64,000 nt of DNA, from positions 30,141,725 through 30,205,724 of the forward strand of contig JAQFVV010000002.1 in the NCBI GenBank assembly GCA_028023455.1, given 5' to 3'. Source of the stretch: Epiperipatus broadwayi (Eukaryota > Onychophora > Udeonychophora > Euonychophora > Peripatidae). A program made the position numbers and the translations under genes. The notes beneath the pieces were generated by a model. The model had not been told where the DNA came from. It saw nothing but the letters and a program-made list of their open reading frames with translations, and did not search any database. Position 1 is the first letter of the stretch, and each line of letters opens with the position of its first letter. Below, piece after piece: positions 1 to 10,250 of this stretch.

Positions 1-203
1 AGTTATGGGAATCTGTATGCCCTGCCATTTAAGGTATTGATTATTAATACATATGAAGTTGATTCTGGAATGAAAAAGATTATGCTAGTAAATATTAGTC
101 ATGTGAAAACTTGAGAAGTAATATTTTATTTACAAAAAAAAAAAAGCTTAATATGCATCAATAATATGGAGTTAAAATAATGTATGGTTTACCAGTTTTA
201 TTG

Positions 204-1553
204 ATCTATGCCAGGGGTCAGCAACCTAGGGCACATGTGCTAAGCATGGCATGCAGAATGATTATCAATGGCACTGACTGAATTGAAATAATAAAAAAGT
301 ATATTTTAATTACAGTATCAAAATCAGAACACTGGATGGTATTATGTCAGGTGATTCATTAACATTAAATAAATTAGTCACATTTGAAAAGGGTAACAAA
401 GCAGGTGCTGAAAAAAAGCTTTTTAATGTATAAAATTATTATTTGATTATATAGCTGCTGTAAAAAATTATTATTATTTTTTGATTATTATTTAATTACA
501 GTGCATACGTTTGCGCCACCATCTACATTTTTCATATGCGACTCACATGTAAATGGAAATTATGATTCAGTTTAATTTACTAATTATTTTCATATGCGAC
601 TCACATGTAAATGGAAATTATGATTCAGTTTAATTTACTAATTATTTTGTACAATAAATGTACATTTAATCTTTGCTATTTTCGGTAAAGATAAGAGCTA
701 AATGGAATGGAAATACTCCCCCCCCCCCAGAGGAAGGATTAATTTTGCACGGATTTTTTTTTTTGACGGTCAATTAACCTTTGATACTTTTGTACACAAT
801 TGCGTGTTTAGACAAAATTTATATTCAGACAATATATTATATCGATTGATTCATTTGAAAAACTTCTATTCATAATTATGTAATAATACATTAAGTTTTG
901 GTGCGATTACCGCGAAAAAAGCTTATATAATTAGTGATAATCGGTTTAGAGCATGAACAAAATCTGAAAATATGTGAGAATATTATTCGGATCTCAAAGA
1001 AGTTAAAAATCTTTTTTTACCTTTTAAATGTTTATTATGCAATGAAAACAAATTTCTTATAGAGAAAAATTCCAAATATCCATAGTTTTAAAAAAAGAAT
1101 GTATGAAAAATTTAAAATTTTGAGTGACTGTTTATATCACAAAATGATGAATGGTAGCAGTTTATTAATCAGCTTTTTAAATTAAACCACTGAAAGCTAA
1201 ATGTGCTTTGCCTATTCTGAATCATTGTATATTAAATGACAATTTTGTAAATAATACACTTTTTTTTTTAGCCCCGAGATTAATTTTCTCCATGCCAAAG
1301 GAAATTTTAAGCATGTCTTTTGAATGCAATATAATTTAACAAAACATACTTTTCACTTACGATCCTATGTATTTTAAAATATTGAATGACCAATAATGTA
1401 TGATCTGGTTATAATAGACTTCAAAAGTATATAATAGACCAATTTTGATACTATATATAATAAGATTGTTGTAATCATGTTGGCACGCTGAATAACATTG
1501 TAACATAGGTTCAGTATGTCATCGCTAAAATGGTGCTGATCTCTGATCTATAC
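204..1553. mobile_element. Non-autonomous hAT-like DNA transposon with 8-bp TSD
   Basis: The left end at 212 reads CAGGGGTCAGCAACC, a typical hAT terminus, and the right end at 1545 reads GGTGCTGATCTCTG, its imperfect inverted complement. Flanking 8-mers ATCTATGC (204-211) and ATCTATAC (1546-1553) match 7 of 8, as expected for the 8-bp hAT target duplication. GGCAC-type subterminal motifs occur near both ends (about 230-275 and 1480). No transposase reading frame survives in the 1334 bp, so this is a deleted or decayed copy. The strand cannot be assigned. Confidence 0.72.
533..648. repeat. Tandem duplication, 58-bp period, two copies
   Basis: Bases 533-590 are repeated at 591-648 without visible difference, starting at CATATGCGACTCACATG. 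It lies inside the hAT-like element. The lack of divergence suggests a recent duplication; an assembly artefact is the alternative. Confidence 0.9.
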
Positions 1554-2940
1554 AATACTTACCATTTAGTGAAAGAAAAACTAATGGTTAAAAAATAAAA
1601 CATCTGCATTTATTTGTGAATTCATGGCTACAAGAGTATATTTAGTAAATCAAGAAAATGATATATCTTGCAATAAAAGTAATTTATTTAAATCATATTA
1701 TTTATTTAACAAAAAACAAAATATATTGATGATATACTGTATATATAAAATGTGTGCAGAAATGTCAATCCGTAACAATTGTCTCCATTTATTCTTGATT
1801 TATGATATTCACATTTTTTTTCTTGAATTTCTTTTATTTAATATACATTTTTATTGCAAAATACGTTGTTTTCTCTCAAAATTCAAGAAAAAATGACATA
1901 TTTCTTATGAATTTTCATTTCCCCATATATTTTATTTGTCACTGATTTATTTATTTTTGTTAAATAATTGATATTGCTTAGGAAATAAGATATTTTTATT
2001 ACAAAATATACTTACGTGATTTTATTTTATATATTCTTGTAGCTGTAAATACAATAAAAATGTGAATGTTATTTTTTATGGGTTGGTTTTTTTTTTTGGC
2101 TTTATGGTAATAAATGGATAAACCATTCATCATATTAGCATAATGATTTTATGTATATTGCATTTATACATTTGTATTGTTAATGTATTGACTTACAAAT
2201 AGATTTTCTCTTGAATAAGTTTTCTATTTGTGTTAGATAAATTTTGACATATTTTTTAATTATGTATATTTTCTTCTTTCATTTTTATATTGAAATGTGA
2301 TTATGGTTATTTATTACATTGAAAAATGTTTTTGAAAATAAAGATAGATATGAAGTGTAATCTTTATAATTAAAATATTGTTAGTAGTAATTAAAGTGTA
2401 TATATTTTCTGTTTTTAAAATAATACTTTTTTTAGTTAAAGTATTTAGCTTAACGTAGGCATATAAATAATTCCTAATTGTGATTTAGTCCACTTAATGT
2501 TATAAAATATATTGCAGAATAAGTCTTTTTATAATTAACTCTTAAGTTTTTGCATAAAAGGATTTTTTTTTTTAATATTAATTATTTTATTTTTTGAAAG
2601 AACAGATTGATATTGTTTGTTGGTTAGAAATAATTTATTGAGCTGACATGGGTTTTCCATTTATTTATTTAGTTGGTATGTTACAATGAATTATACATTT
2701 TTAGTATATTTTCAATAGATTAAAAAAGAACAAACTTGTAATGAATAGGATGTTAATTGGAAAAAAGAGGAAAATGGTTGTTTTAATGAAATAATTATAG
2801 GGGATTATTTCAAGAAAGGTATTTAAAAAACAAATGTAGTGAAAAATTAAGATTGTTTGTTAGAAGAGTTTTAAGGTAAAGGGATATTTGTATTTGTTAT
2901 ATGTATTATGGAATATTTATTGTTTTTTATGTATTTTTTA
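1554..2940. other. AT-rich stretch without recognisable gene
   Basis: Only AT-rich DNA with homopolymer T/A runs is seen. A 90-codon open frame at 1624-1896 is Phe/Ile/Lys/Asn-rich, as random AT-rich DNA would give, and resembles no family I know. Probably intron or intergenic. Confidence 0.5.
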
Positions 2941-2947
2941 GTTGTTC

Positions 2948-2990
2948 CTTGATAAAGACTATAAAAAAATATAGTCCAAACATTGGAATA
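2948..2990 (+). ncRNA. Degenerate hammerhead-like motif
   Basis: The order is TTGATAA, A, stem GACTATA, A-rich loop, stem TATAGTC, CAAAC, then ATTGG. The 7-bp stem is perfect, but C3, G8 and G12 of the core are all changed, so no activity is expected. The same layout (a TGA box, an extra A, a stem, then GAAAC) recurs in the other families. It lies about 50 bp upstream of a family A repeat, as do other hammerhead-like cores in this window. Confidence 0.4.
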
Positions 2991-3036
2991 TATTTTTGTA
3001 CATTATAATAAATCATATATAAATTAATACACTGTA

Positions 3037-3470
3037 CAGTCTTACACACACCTGCACATATGGATTCAAACTCAAACTTTCACATGACCCTCAGCTCTCC
3101 CTGCCATCTCATATTGCTGATCCATCTGATCATACACGTGTTGAAAAGATAAATAATCACCAATATACATATTTCATGCTAAACCAGAAATCATCAGTTG
3201 GTCCAGATTACTATCTCCACACATATATACAATCAGTGCTCAGCTTTATATTAAGATAGCCAATTTTCATACTTTAATGGATAGGCTTCAAATTACTCCA
3301 ACCCACAACTTTTCAGTCATCCATTTCATTGAAAATCTGATGATGGAAGGTTCAAAGCCACGTTAGTGCCAAGGTTGTCATCGTACCCATGTTGACCATT
3401 TAATCATTCTGACCCATCATACTGGAGAATAATCCATTTATATACATATGCGAGGGATGGGCAGACCTTT
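3037..3470 (+). repeat. Family A interspersed repeat, copy 1
   Basis: A longer copy of a roughly 430-bp repeat, with marker segments GAAAAGATAAATAATCACC, AATCAGTGCTCAG and GAAAATCTGATGATGG. Further copies lie near 11640, 11995 (fold-back), 19686, 31450 and 37100 (fold-back). No conserved reading frame is visible. In two places it sits 60-70 bp from a hammerhead-like core, suggesting it is the body of such an element. Confidence 0.75.
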
Positions 3471-3975
3471 TAAAACATAGTGCATTAATTATTTTAATGT
3501 CAGCCAAATCATGATAATATTTTTAAGTACAGTAATTGGTCTCATGATATATATGTAAATTGTGCCACACTTCTAAAAAGTCACAAACTTGTATTTGTAC
3601 AAATATGGCAAAATAAAATTAATTTTAAAGAAAACTTATAAGTTTTGTATAAAAAGTTATTATATTGGTTCAATCATAATTTAAGTGGTCTCGTATGAAA
3701 AGTTGTAAAAAAATAGACAAATGTAGACTTCATGTTGCCCATATCTTTAATTTAATTCATTGCCAAAATGAAAAAATACAGACAATTTTGCTTGAACTAA
3801 TATATGCATGCACTCTAGATTATGTATTGTAATTTATAAATTTTTTAAGATTTTTGCCAAATGTACTGATTTTTATATATTACAAGCATGCTTTATTGAT
3901 ATGCACATGATAAATATATATATAAATGAATTCATCTGAATATTATTTCTGGGAGCTTCCGTGTAATTGCTAAAA

Positions 3976-4017
3976 TAGCTGTTGTTTCAGTACAATAACA
4001 AATATATTCCTCAGAGC
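3976..4017 (-). ncRNA. Hammerhead-like core, family C left arm (degenerate)
   Basis: On the minus strand: GCT, CTGAGGA, a stem-loop with TTGTTATT in the loop, GTACT, GAAAC, then AAC followed by AGC. GCT and AGC can pair as stem I. The GTH cleavage triplet has become AAC, so cleavage is unlikely. Confidence 0.45.
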
Positions 4018-4301
4018 TTCTTATTTCTCAAATAATGTGTGTGTGGTAAGATTTAAAATCGTTATTTTTTCCTTTTGTTATTTTCTCCTCATACTCAAAT
4101 TCTGTGCATTGAGAAGTTTTAAAAAATATTTTATTCTCCAATAGCTTTTTCCAAATATTGTTAATTGGAAAAAGCTCTTGGGGAATAAAATATTTTGTAA
4201 AACTTGTCAACTGATAGAATTTGAGTATGAGAAAATAACAAAAAGAAAAGAAACGATTTTAAATCTTACCACATACACATTCTTATGATTTGAGAAAGAA
4301 G

Positions 4302-4344
4302 AAGTTCTGAGGAAAGTATTTGTTATTGTACTGAAATGTTAGTT
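4302..4344 (+). ncRNA. Hammerhead-like core, family C right arm
   Basis: CTGAGGA (4307-4313), an imperfect AGTAT/GTACT stem around an 8-base loop, GAAAT, GTT, then AGTT. AGTT before and after the core can pair using wobbles. One unpaired A sits between CTGAGGA and the stem. Reduced stem III as in PLE-type hammerheads; activity uncertain. Confidence 0.45.
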
Positions 4345-4439
4345 ATTTTAGCTATTACACATGGAAGCTCCTGAAAATAATACCATGAATTCATCTTTTA
4401 TCCATGAGAATATTAAAATTGATATATATATTTAAGAAA

Positions 4440-5029
4440 CTGCTGTACTAAATAAAAAGCAATATATCATGAGGCTATCATCTTTTTTTTTCTGTATTGT
4501 TTGTAAAGCCATAACTAATAGTCATAGTAATACATAGTTGGTCTTTAACTCAGACATATGATAAAAATATTTATCTGTTTTTGCTTACTCTTCATTTTAA
4601 TATTGCTTTCCAATCTGTTGGTATCCAGATTTATGCAAATCTCTCTCAGATGATTTTTGCCTTCAACTTACTACTGAGATAGCTAAGTTACAGTTTTTCA
4701 TTAAATTTTGACAGATTAACTGCAGTTGTAACCATACTGCAAATGCCACCTTGTACTTACAGATATTATTAGAAGGATGTTTCTGGTGCCAATTTTTAGT
4801 AGAATTTTGTTAGAACTGACTTATGGAAAAACTCTTTCTTTAGATTTGGCACATCATTTACTCATACTTTCAACAATTACTTAAAATTGTTGCTTGAAAC
4901 TTTGAAATTCAATTTACTAAATCAAAATTTTGTAATTATTTATTAAGCGCACAGGAAGTATATATAAACACTTTTAAGACAGATTTTAACCTGTACCAAA
5001 TGCGCCTTGAAATTTATAATAGTCAAGTA
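4440..5029. other. No gene seen
   Basis: AT-rich DNA with several homopolymers. I find no exon, structural RNA or named repeat here. Confidence 0.5.
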
Positions 5030-5278
5030 ATATGTTTATTTTGCCGATAGAAGGACCTCACAAACCACGACACAAAGTAGTGGCTTTTATAAAGATAAGA
5101 GTGGCTGTCTTATCATTAACCTAACTTTCCTGCTTATATAGGCCAATCTGAAGCATCTTGATTTGGAAGCGTGCAGCTGTTGTTCCCTCCATTGTTTAAA
5201 TCCACCATTTCCTATACAAATTAACATTCACAAAATCTTGCGATTTACAACGAGTTAATATTGCGAACGAAATGATTT
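5030..5278 (-). repeat. Family H short interspersed element, copy 1
   Basis: Similar to segments at 26975-27267, 54750-55026 and 62139-62585. Shared anchors are CGATTTACA.CGAGT, TATACAA.TTAACAT and a TATA-like TATATAGG. On the family's forward sense this copy lies on the minus strand. Other copies have 12-14 bp TSDs; none was found here. No hammerhead core and no tRNA-like boxes were seen. Confidence 0.55.
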
Positions 5279-6124
5279 TATTAATGAAAAAAAAAAAACA
5301 TGATTGGGTTGGTAGCAGTTTTGATTTATAAAATTGTTTGTGGCAGCGTGGGAACAAAGGACATATTACAAATGCATACCAAACTAATCAAAACAAATAG
5401 AAAAAAATCCAAGATAATGAAAAAGTATATTTTCTGCGATATGGAGAGTCATTCCCGTGATCTGGTTTATCCTCCATTTAGGCTGTACATATGTATATTA
5501 GCCTGTTTGACGCTGATACCTGAAATGAAATACTGTCCAACTCTTAACTTATAGATGCTATTCAAACTGGATATGACAAAATATTATCTCATGCTTTTCA
5601 TAATTGAATAAAGGTTTGTTTTTAACTTTAGAAATTAATTGTAAAAAAAAGATATTATTTTCTTGACAATTATCAGTCCAAAAAATATATTTAGGATCAA
5701 ATATTAAAATTAAAAGTATCCAATTGTGAGCCAGTAAAGATAGAGTGCAAGAATTGCGTAATTGAATCTATCTAAAAGAAACACAATCTGAAGCAGCCAT
5801 TTATTGGCAACGTATTACAATAGCAAATTAAATTACCCATTACTTGAAGGGGAAATGTTTCTGGAGAAACTGTTTGAAAATGGCTATGTAAATATTTACT
5901 GAATTTTTGATCTATATTTTCACTTATCTTCAGGCCAGTAAAAAAGTTCATAAATGTAAAGTAATAGTAAAAAGAATTTTAAAAGAAACTTTTATAAATG
6001 AACCGGTAATACAGTCTGCAATGGCTCAGAATTCAGCTGAATTATTAAGATGATATTTGCTACACTATTGATATTATTAAAATCATTGTTTATAAAGGAC
6101 CAATAAAAATATTGAGAACAAATT
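5279..6124. other. No supported gene
   Basis: An 84-codon frame at 5300-5554 shows no recognisable domain, splice context or family similarity and is not annotated as a gene. The rest is AT-rich without visible structure. Confidence 0.5.
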
Positions 6125-6134
6125 AAAGAATTAT

Positions 6135-6215
6135 GATGACTCATTTGGTTAGAGCGTTACTGTAAAATTCAATAATGAAGAATCTAAGGACACAGGTTCG
6201 AATCCCATGCTAGTA
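6135..6215 (+). promoter_or_regulatory. tRNA-like internal Pol III promoter (A and B boxes)
   Basis: A box TGGTTAGAGCG and B box GGTTCGAATCC match their consensus (TRGYNNANNNG and GGTTCGANNCC) and lie about 38 bp apart, within the range of tRNA genes. The intervening sequence does not fold into a proper anticodon arm, so this is a tRNA-derived promoter head and not a tRNA gene. Confidence 0.6.
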
Positions 6216-6237
6216 CTGTCACTGGTCAGGCTAGCAA

Positions 6238-6282
6238 CACCTGAAGAAGAGGGGAGAAAAATACCTCTCGAAACATTGTGCA
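6238..6282 (+). ncRNA. Hammerhead-like core of family D
   Basis: CTGAAGA (6241-6247), a long stem-loop region with GAGG and CCTC segments, GAAAC (6270-6274), then ATTGTG. CTGAAGA satisfies CTGANGA. The base at the cleavage position is G here, so this copy is probably inactive; the related core near 23064 reads on to GTA. Confidence 0.45.
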
Positions 6283-6400
6283 TATACTAACCTGTTTGCT
6301 ATGATATTACTAACAGTGGAATGCATTTGGAATACTTAAATAAAATCAAACTTTTCTAAAGACATTCAACACATATATTAGATGATGGAAATAGTCCAAT

Positions 6401-6995
6401 ATAAAAATACAGCTAGAACACCATCATCACAAACCTTCAGGAAAACACTATATATATATGTTTCTCAGATTCCTAATGGTTATTTTCATCAGCTTATGAT
6501 TCATCTTTTTGAATATTTGTAGACTCTGAATATCTATATTTCTTCAGAAGGAAGTAATCACCAATCAGTTTTGGTGTGCTGGTGTTGAAGTAATGATTAG
6601 CAGACCATTGTGAATCCACAATCAATGCATTACAAAATATAGAACTCCTGCCATACACATTTTGAATTACACTACAATCTGGAATAGAATACAATCAAGT
6701 AATATACATCTTTTCAGAAATTAATCAGCGTACTTTTAATATGTTATTTTAACAATATAATAATAATTAAAAGTATAATAGTAATTCAATAGACATCAGT
6801 TTATCATAAAATATTAACTCATAAAACACCATTGGTAGAGCATTCGACTTGGGGGATTTATTCTGGTGCTCACTGATCCGGTACTCAAACATTTTATAAA
6901 TTACTGAGCAATAAATCCATATGCCTTTGTCTTAAATTCATAAATAAATGTGAATGTAAAACAATATTATGCCATATATATTTATAATGAGAATC
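6401..6995. other. No gene; one weak tRNA-like patch
   Basis: Mostly featureless AT-rich DNA. At 6835-6900, TTGGTAGAGCATTCG resembles an A box, but no convincing B box follows, so it is at best an old tRNA-derived fragment. Confidence 0.35.
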
Positions 6996-7222
6996 AAATC
7001 TAAATGAATAGTCAAATAAAAAATAGTCATAGATCACATGCCCACTCTCTTAAGCTTGTAAGATATAAGCGCCTCTCTGAGGAGTGCCAAAGCACGAAAC
7101 AATGGTCAGAGGTTTGGGGAGGGGATTCCTGACAGAGATATTTTAAATGCTTTCTCTGTCTAAGCATTTATCACAAAGCTTGTTGAGCAATTGGCAATGC
7201 TCATTGTTTAAATCTAAATGAA
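6996..7222 (+). mobile_element. Family E unit, complete, 13-bp TSD, intact hammerhead
   Basis: A 201-bp insertion (7009-7209) flanked by exact copies of AAATCTAAATGAA at 6996-7008 and 7210-7222. It begins with a terminal block containing TCATAGATCACATG, shared with families at 26.8, 39.2, 43.07 and 53.68 kb, carries the hammerhead at 7072-7112, and ends in the CTTGTTGAGCAATTGG block also seen at 27.5 and 53.4-53.6 kb. There is no reading frame, so its movement must have used proteins encoded elsewhere. The long TSD indicates retroposition. Confidence 0.8.
7072..7112 (+). ncRNA. Hammerhead ribozyme (family E), all core positions intact
   Basis: Reading 5' to 3': stem I strand CCTCT (7072-7076); core CTGAGGA (7077-7083); stem II GTGC, loop CAAA, GCAC (7084-7095); GAAAC (7096-7100); short loop AATG; GTC (7105-7107); stem I partner AGAGG (7108-7112). 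Stems I and II pair perfectly (5 and 4 bp). Stem III is only two pairs (AC with GT), the reduced form known from PLE-associated hammerheads, which may act as dimers. Cleavage is predicted after C7107. No rescue of core positions is needed, which makes this the best candidate in the window. Confidence 0.82.
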
Positions 7223-8083
7223 CTTTGGAAAAATTTCCAAATATGTGAGGGTTTTCAAGCAAGCATAATTTTTTTTTTTGATAGTTAATTCATAATCAGT
7301 CTAACTTGCCTTCCAATTAGTGGTCAGTAAATAAATATCTATAAGAAAAATCATGGAAAGGCAAAAAAAAAATCTTTGATCTATTAGCAATCGATTTATT
7401 AGTTCGGAAGAAATGTCTTTTCTTTCATTTTTCTTAATTGAAAAGATATTGAATACGTCTTTGTCCGCTGGTGATAATTTAGACTATTTTTATTTATATA
7501 TATTAAATATTTCAATACTTCTCAAGCACTCATTTTCTCTTCTTATGACTTAGAATTTTATGCTGTTGAACTGATTTTAAAGGGCTTATTTGTTTTTTCT
7601 TGGAAAGAAAATAATGTGAATATAATATTAGAATGTTATCCATTGGTTTGATGCAATGTATATAATTAAACTAGGTGCTTTAATATCTATATTACTTCTG
7701 CTTATTTGTTTTTATGCTGTGGATTTCTCCATTAAACTTATTCTAAAAGCTTTCTGAGCAGTAACAGATGTCATTTTAAAGTCAGTAATCAAATAGTGCT
7801 ATTTATATCGTAATTTATTTGTTGCTGTCTACATGTGTATATTGTAACATTGGTTCCTTAGCCTGTAATATTAATTTTAAATTTTCTTTTATAGGGATAG
7901 CTAGTTGACATTTATATATATATGATGGTACACTAATTTCAACAAATGGAATATTTAAAAATCTTATTTGTAAAATGTGCCTAAATTAAATATTTTTTGT
8001 GAGTGATTAAAATTATATTTTTCTTTTATTTTTACTTAATCTGTAAAAATAAATAAATAAGAAAGAGAGATAAAAAAGTGAGG
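7223..8083. other. No gene seen
   Basis: AT-rich DNA with A and T runs; no repeat shared with the rest of the window was noticed. Confidence 0.5.
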
Positions 8084-8200
8084 TTTTTTTTCCTCATGTG
8101 TCATAGCATCAGCCGGGAAGCGAACCCGCTAACCCGGGACAACTGCTTGTAAAGCAGCTGTCGCTGACTCTCGACCACCAATGCTTGACTAGTTGTTTTT
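8084..8200 (-). mobile_element. tRNA-derived SINE, copy 1
   Basis: On the minus strand the unit has a B box GGTTCGCTTCC inside a CCCGG-rich TpsiC-like arm and an anticodon-like arm CTGC-TTTACAA-GCAG, ending in TGCTATGAC. Homopolymer T runs flank it on the plus strand. Related copies are at 25.2, 34.8 and 50.6 kb. It is too diverged in the acceptor region to be a functional tRNA gene. Confidence 0.7.
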
Positions 8201-9294
8201 TTTTTGTAAAAAGAAATTAGAAAAAACATTTTTTGTGTTTTTTAAAGTTTAATTTTTGATTTAAAAATATATAAGTAGATTGTATTTATTAATAATGTCA
8301 ACTTTAGAACTTGTTTTTACTTTGTTAATTAGGACTATTTTGATGAGTTGATTATTTTAACAAACATTCTAAAGATAAGTAATCAAAGAATGATGTCAAA
8401 TCTGTTTAACATCAATCAATGTTGATTTATTTCTTAAATTAGGCAATGTTTTAAGGCACTCTCATTGAAAAGAAATTTTTTAATGAGTTGTTTTAAGTAA
8501 ATTTTTATCAGAATTTATGTCAATTCAGGATATATAATTATTCAGTTTTATGCCTTTTGTAGCCTTTCAGACCTATAAACAATACTTCTCAGCAAAGATA
8601 ATGAGCTAAAGCATTTTGAATCATCTACCAACTATTTTGACAAGTGTGTAAAGAAGCCGTCAAGAAAAATTCTCATTTTAACTTCAAGTGACCCTTTAAA
8701 AAAAACTGCTGCAGAATGGATTTTACACATCTAGCATGGAAAAAACTGTTTCATAAGTAATAATTAAAAAACTTAAAAGAATTTTGGCCATACTATTAAC
8801 AGAAAATTGGAACCAATATATTGTGTCACCTTTAATTAATCAAAGAAAAGATTCAAGTTGAAACAGGCTGAAGCAGTATCGATTTTTGCTTTTTCTTTAC
8901 TTATTTAGGGAAACCACTGGTCTATTACTGAAATATTACATGATAAACTTAAAATTTTCCAGTATTTTGACTAAATTTATAATTTCATGTGCAATTTGAA
9001 TTAAAATGTTTTTCTGAGATTTGGATAAAAATAAATTGTTTAAAAGAATATGCAAACGATGTTTTTTTGGTTTTTTTACTAATTAATACAAGTACATGAA
9101 TAGTGAGATTTTTTTTCTCTTGCAGTTGTTTGAATAGTGACAATTTTTTTTATTTTTTCACTAAATAATACAAACAATAAATCCATGAGAATTTTTATAT
9201 TATTTTGTGATTGTTTGAATAATAGCAATATTTTTATTTTTTGAGTGTTGTCCGAGAATGCACTGCTAGCTCAGTCATCCATTTTGATGAGTAA
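8201..9294. other. No gene seen
   Basis: AT-rich; some poor microsatellite-like T tracts at 9060-9240. No coding or repeat signature recognised. Confidence 0.45.
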
Positions 9295-9549
9295 ACTGAT
9301 CTAGCAGACCTCACTGCCAAAGGACTCTGGCATTATACTATCAACTACCATCTGTATTGCGTCCATCCAATGGTGGATGCTCATACCCAGGTGATTGAAT
9401 ATTCTTGGAATAAAGTCAGAGTCAAAATTTATCAAGAGAATGAGAGGCACTTCTCTGGAACTATTACAGTCCCATTTGAATTTTATCTGTTGGAAAATTT
9501 GTGGCAGAATAGCAGCAATACGGACCTCTTTCTAGCCTTCCCTTCATGA
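9295..9549 (+). pseudogene. Isolated 84-codon open frame, unrecognised (possible retroelement fragment)
   Basis: The frame is open from just after a stop at 9292 to the stop at 9547-9549, in a pocket with clearly higher GC and balanced amino acids (W, H, C and P present), unlike the surrounding AT-rich DNA. It begins TDLADLTAKG, which faintly recalls the 'xxADxLAKxG' end of retroelement RNase H domains, but the rest gives no recognisable motif. There is no start codon at the head, nor clear splice sites. It may be a decayed retroelement piece or a missed exon; I cannot decide. Confidence 0.25.
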
Positions 9550-10250
9550 TATTCATGTTTCTTCACTGCCACCGGTGAAAACATATGCTGGGTTTTTTCT
9601 TTTCTGGATTATAGCTTTTTTTGTTGTTGTTGAAATTACTCTTGTAGTTTACTATTTTATTCATATTATTTATTAATTAAAATTTCAAAGGTTTTTAACC
9701 ATCTTCAATTGTAGAATTATTTCGATAAAAGTTCATATAACGTACATTTATTTTTCTCAACCATGTTGTTTTTGATGTTTAAGAAAAAATGTAGTCTATT
9801 ACTTGTTCATTAAAATGTCACAACTTTCATTATTTGTTAATTAAAATTTAACAATTATCATTTTTCTTTAGTTTTTTTTTTTTTCAAAAAAAATGTACAT
9901 AACATACATTGTTTTATATTTTTTTATTTGGAAACACACACATACACAAAACATACTTCCATTATTGTTCATTTATTGGGTAGTATTTTCAATAATGGTT
10001 CAGTGGCTTCCTGAGTATGTAAAAAATAAAAAAAAATAAACATAGAGCATATTCTAAATCAGTACTTGCCGAACTAGTTCTAACAAAACTCCATAATATA
10101 ATTAGTAAAAATTTCTTTCTTAAGTATGTAATGAAAAGAATTCTGGTAAGAAAAGAGAAAAGCTCTTGAATATTTTTTTCTCTTTTTAAACTATTTTGTT
10201 TAGTTTTGATAATCTTTGAAAATTAAATAGTGTATTTAATATTCCTGAAG
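9550..10250. other. No gene seen
   Basis: T-rich and A-rich tracts only. Nothing is shared with the other repeats described. Confidence 0.45.

Larger units (their letters stand above)
3928..4435. mobile_element. Family C fold-back unit with paired hammerhead-like cores
   Basis: Two arms of about 235 bp are inverted around 4165: the left arm reads, reverse-complemented, as the right arm, including a shared GAATTCATC near the outer ends. Each arm carries a core of the form CTGAGGA, stem with TTGTTATT loop, GTACT, GAAAY (left on minus at 3976-4017, right on plus at 4302-4344). The right-hand tail continues to about 4435 and recurs at 58.5 kb. Copies at 46.44 and 58.43 kb define the family. Confidence 0.7.
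6125..6400 (+). mobile_element. Family D composite: tRNA-like head plus hammerhead-like core
   Basis: A SINE-like unit with three parts: a tRNA-like head with A box TGGTTAGAGCG (6146-6156) and B box GGTTCGAATCC (6195-6205); a hammerhead-like core (6238-6282); and an AT-rich tail to about 6400. The same order occurs in the inverted pair at 22975-23400, and the tail recurs, reverse-complemented, at the window's right edge. The nearest precedent I know is the schistosome Sm-alpha SINE-like repeats, which also combine Pol III boxes with a hammerhead. Confidence 0.65.

Noticed and set aside
1624-1896. Many 60-150 codon open frames on both strands through the window
   Set aside because: Almost all are Phe/Ile/Lys/Asn/Tyr-rich, as expected from random AT-rich DNA, or lie across repeat copies without being conserved between copies. 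No domains or splice contexts were recognised.
8084-8200. Functional tRNA genes at the four SINE copies and at 6135-6215
   Set aside because: A and B boxes are present but acceptor stems do not pair and copies carry SINE-like tails and TSDs. They are tRNA-derived promoters.
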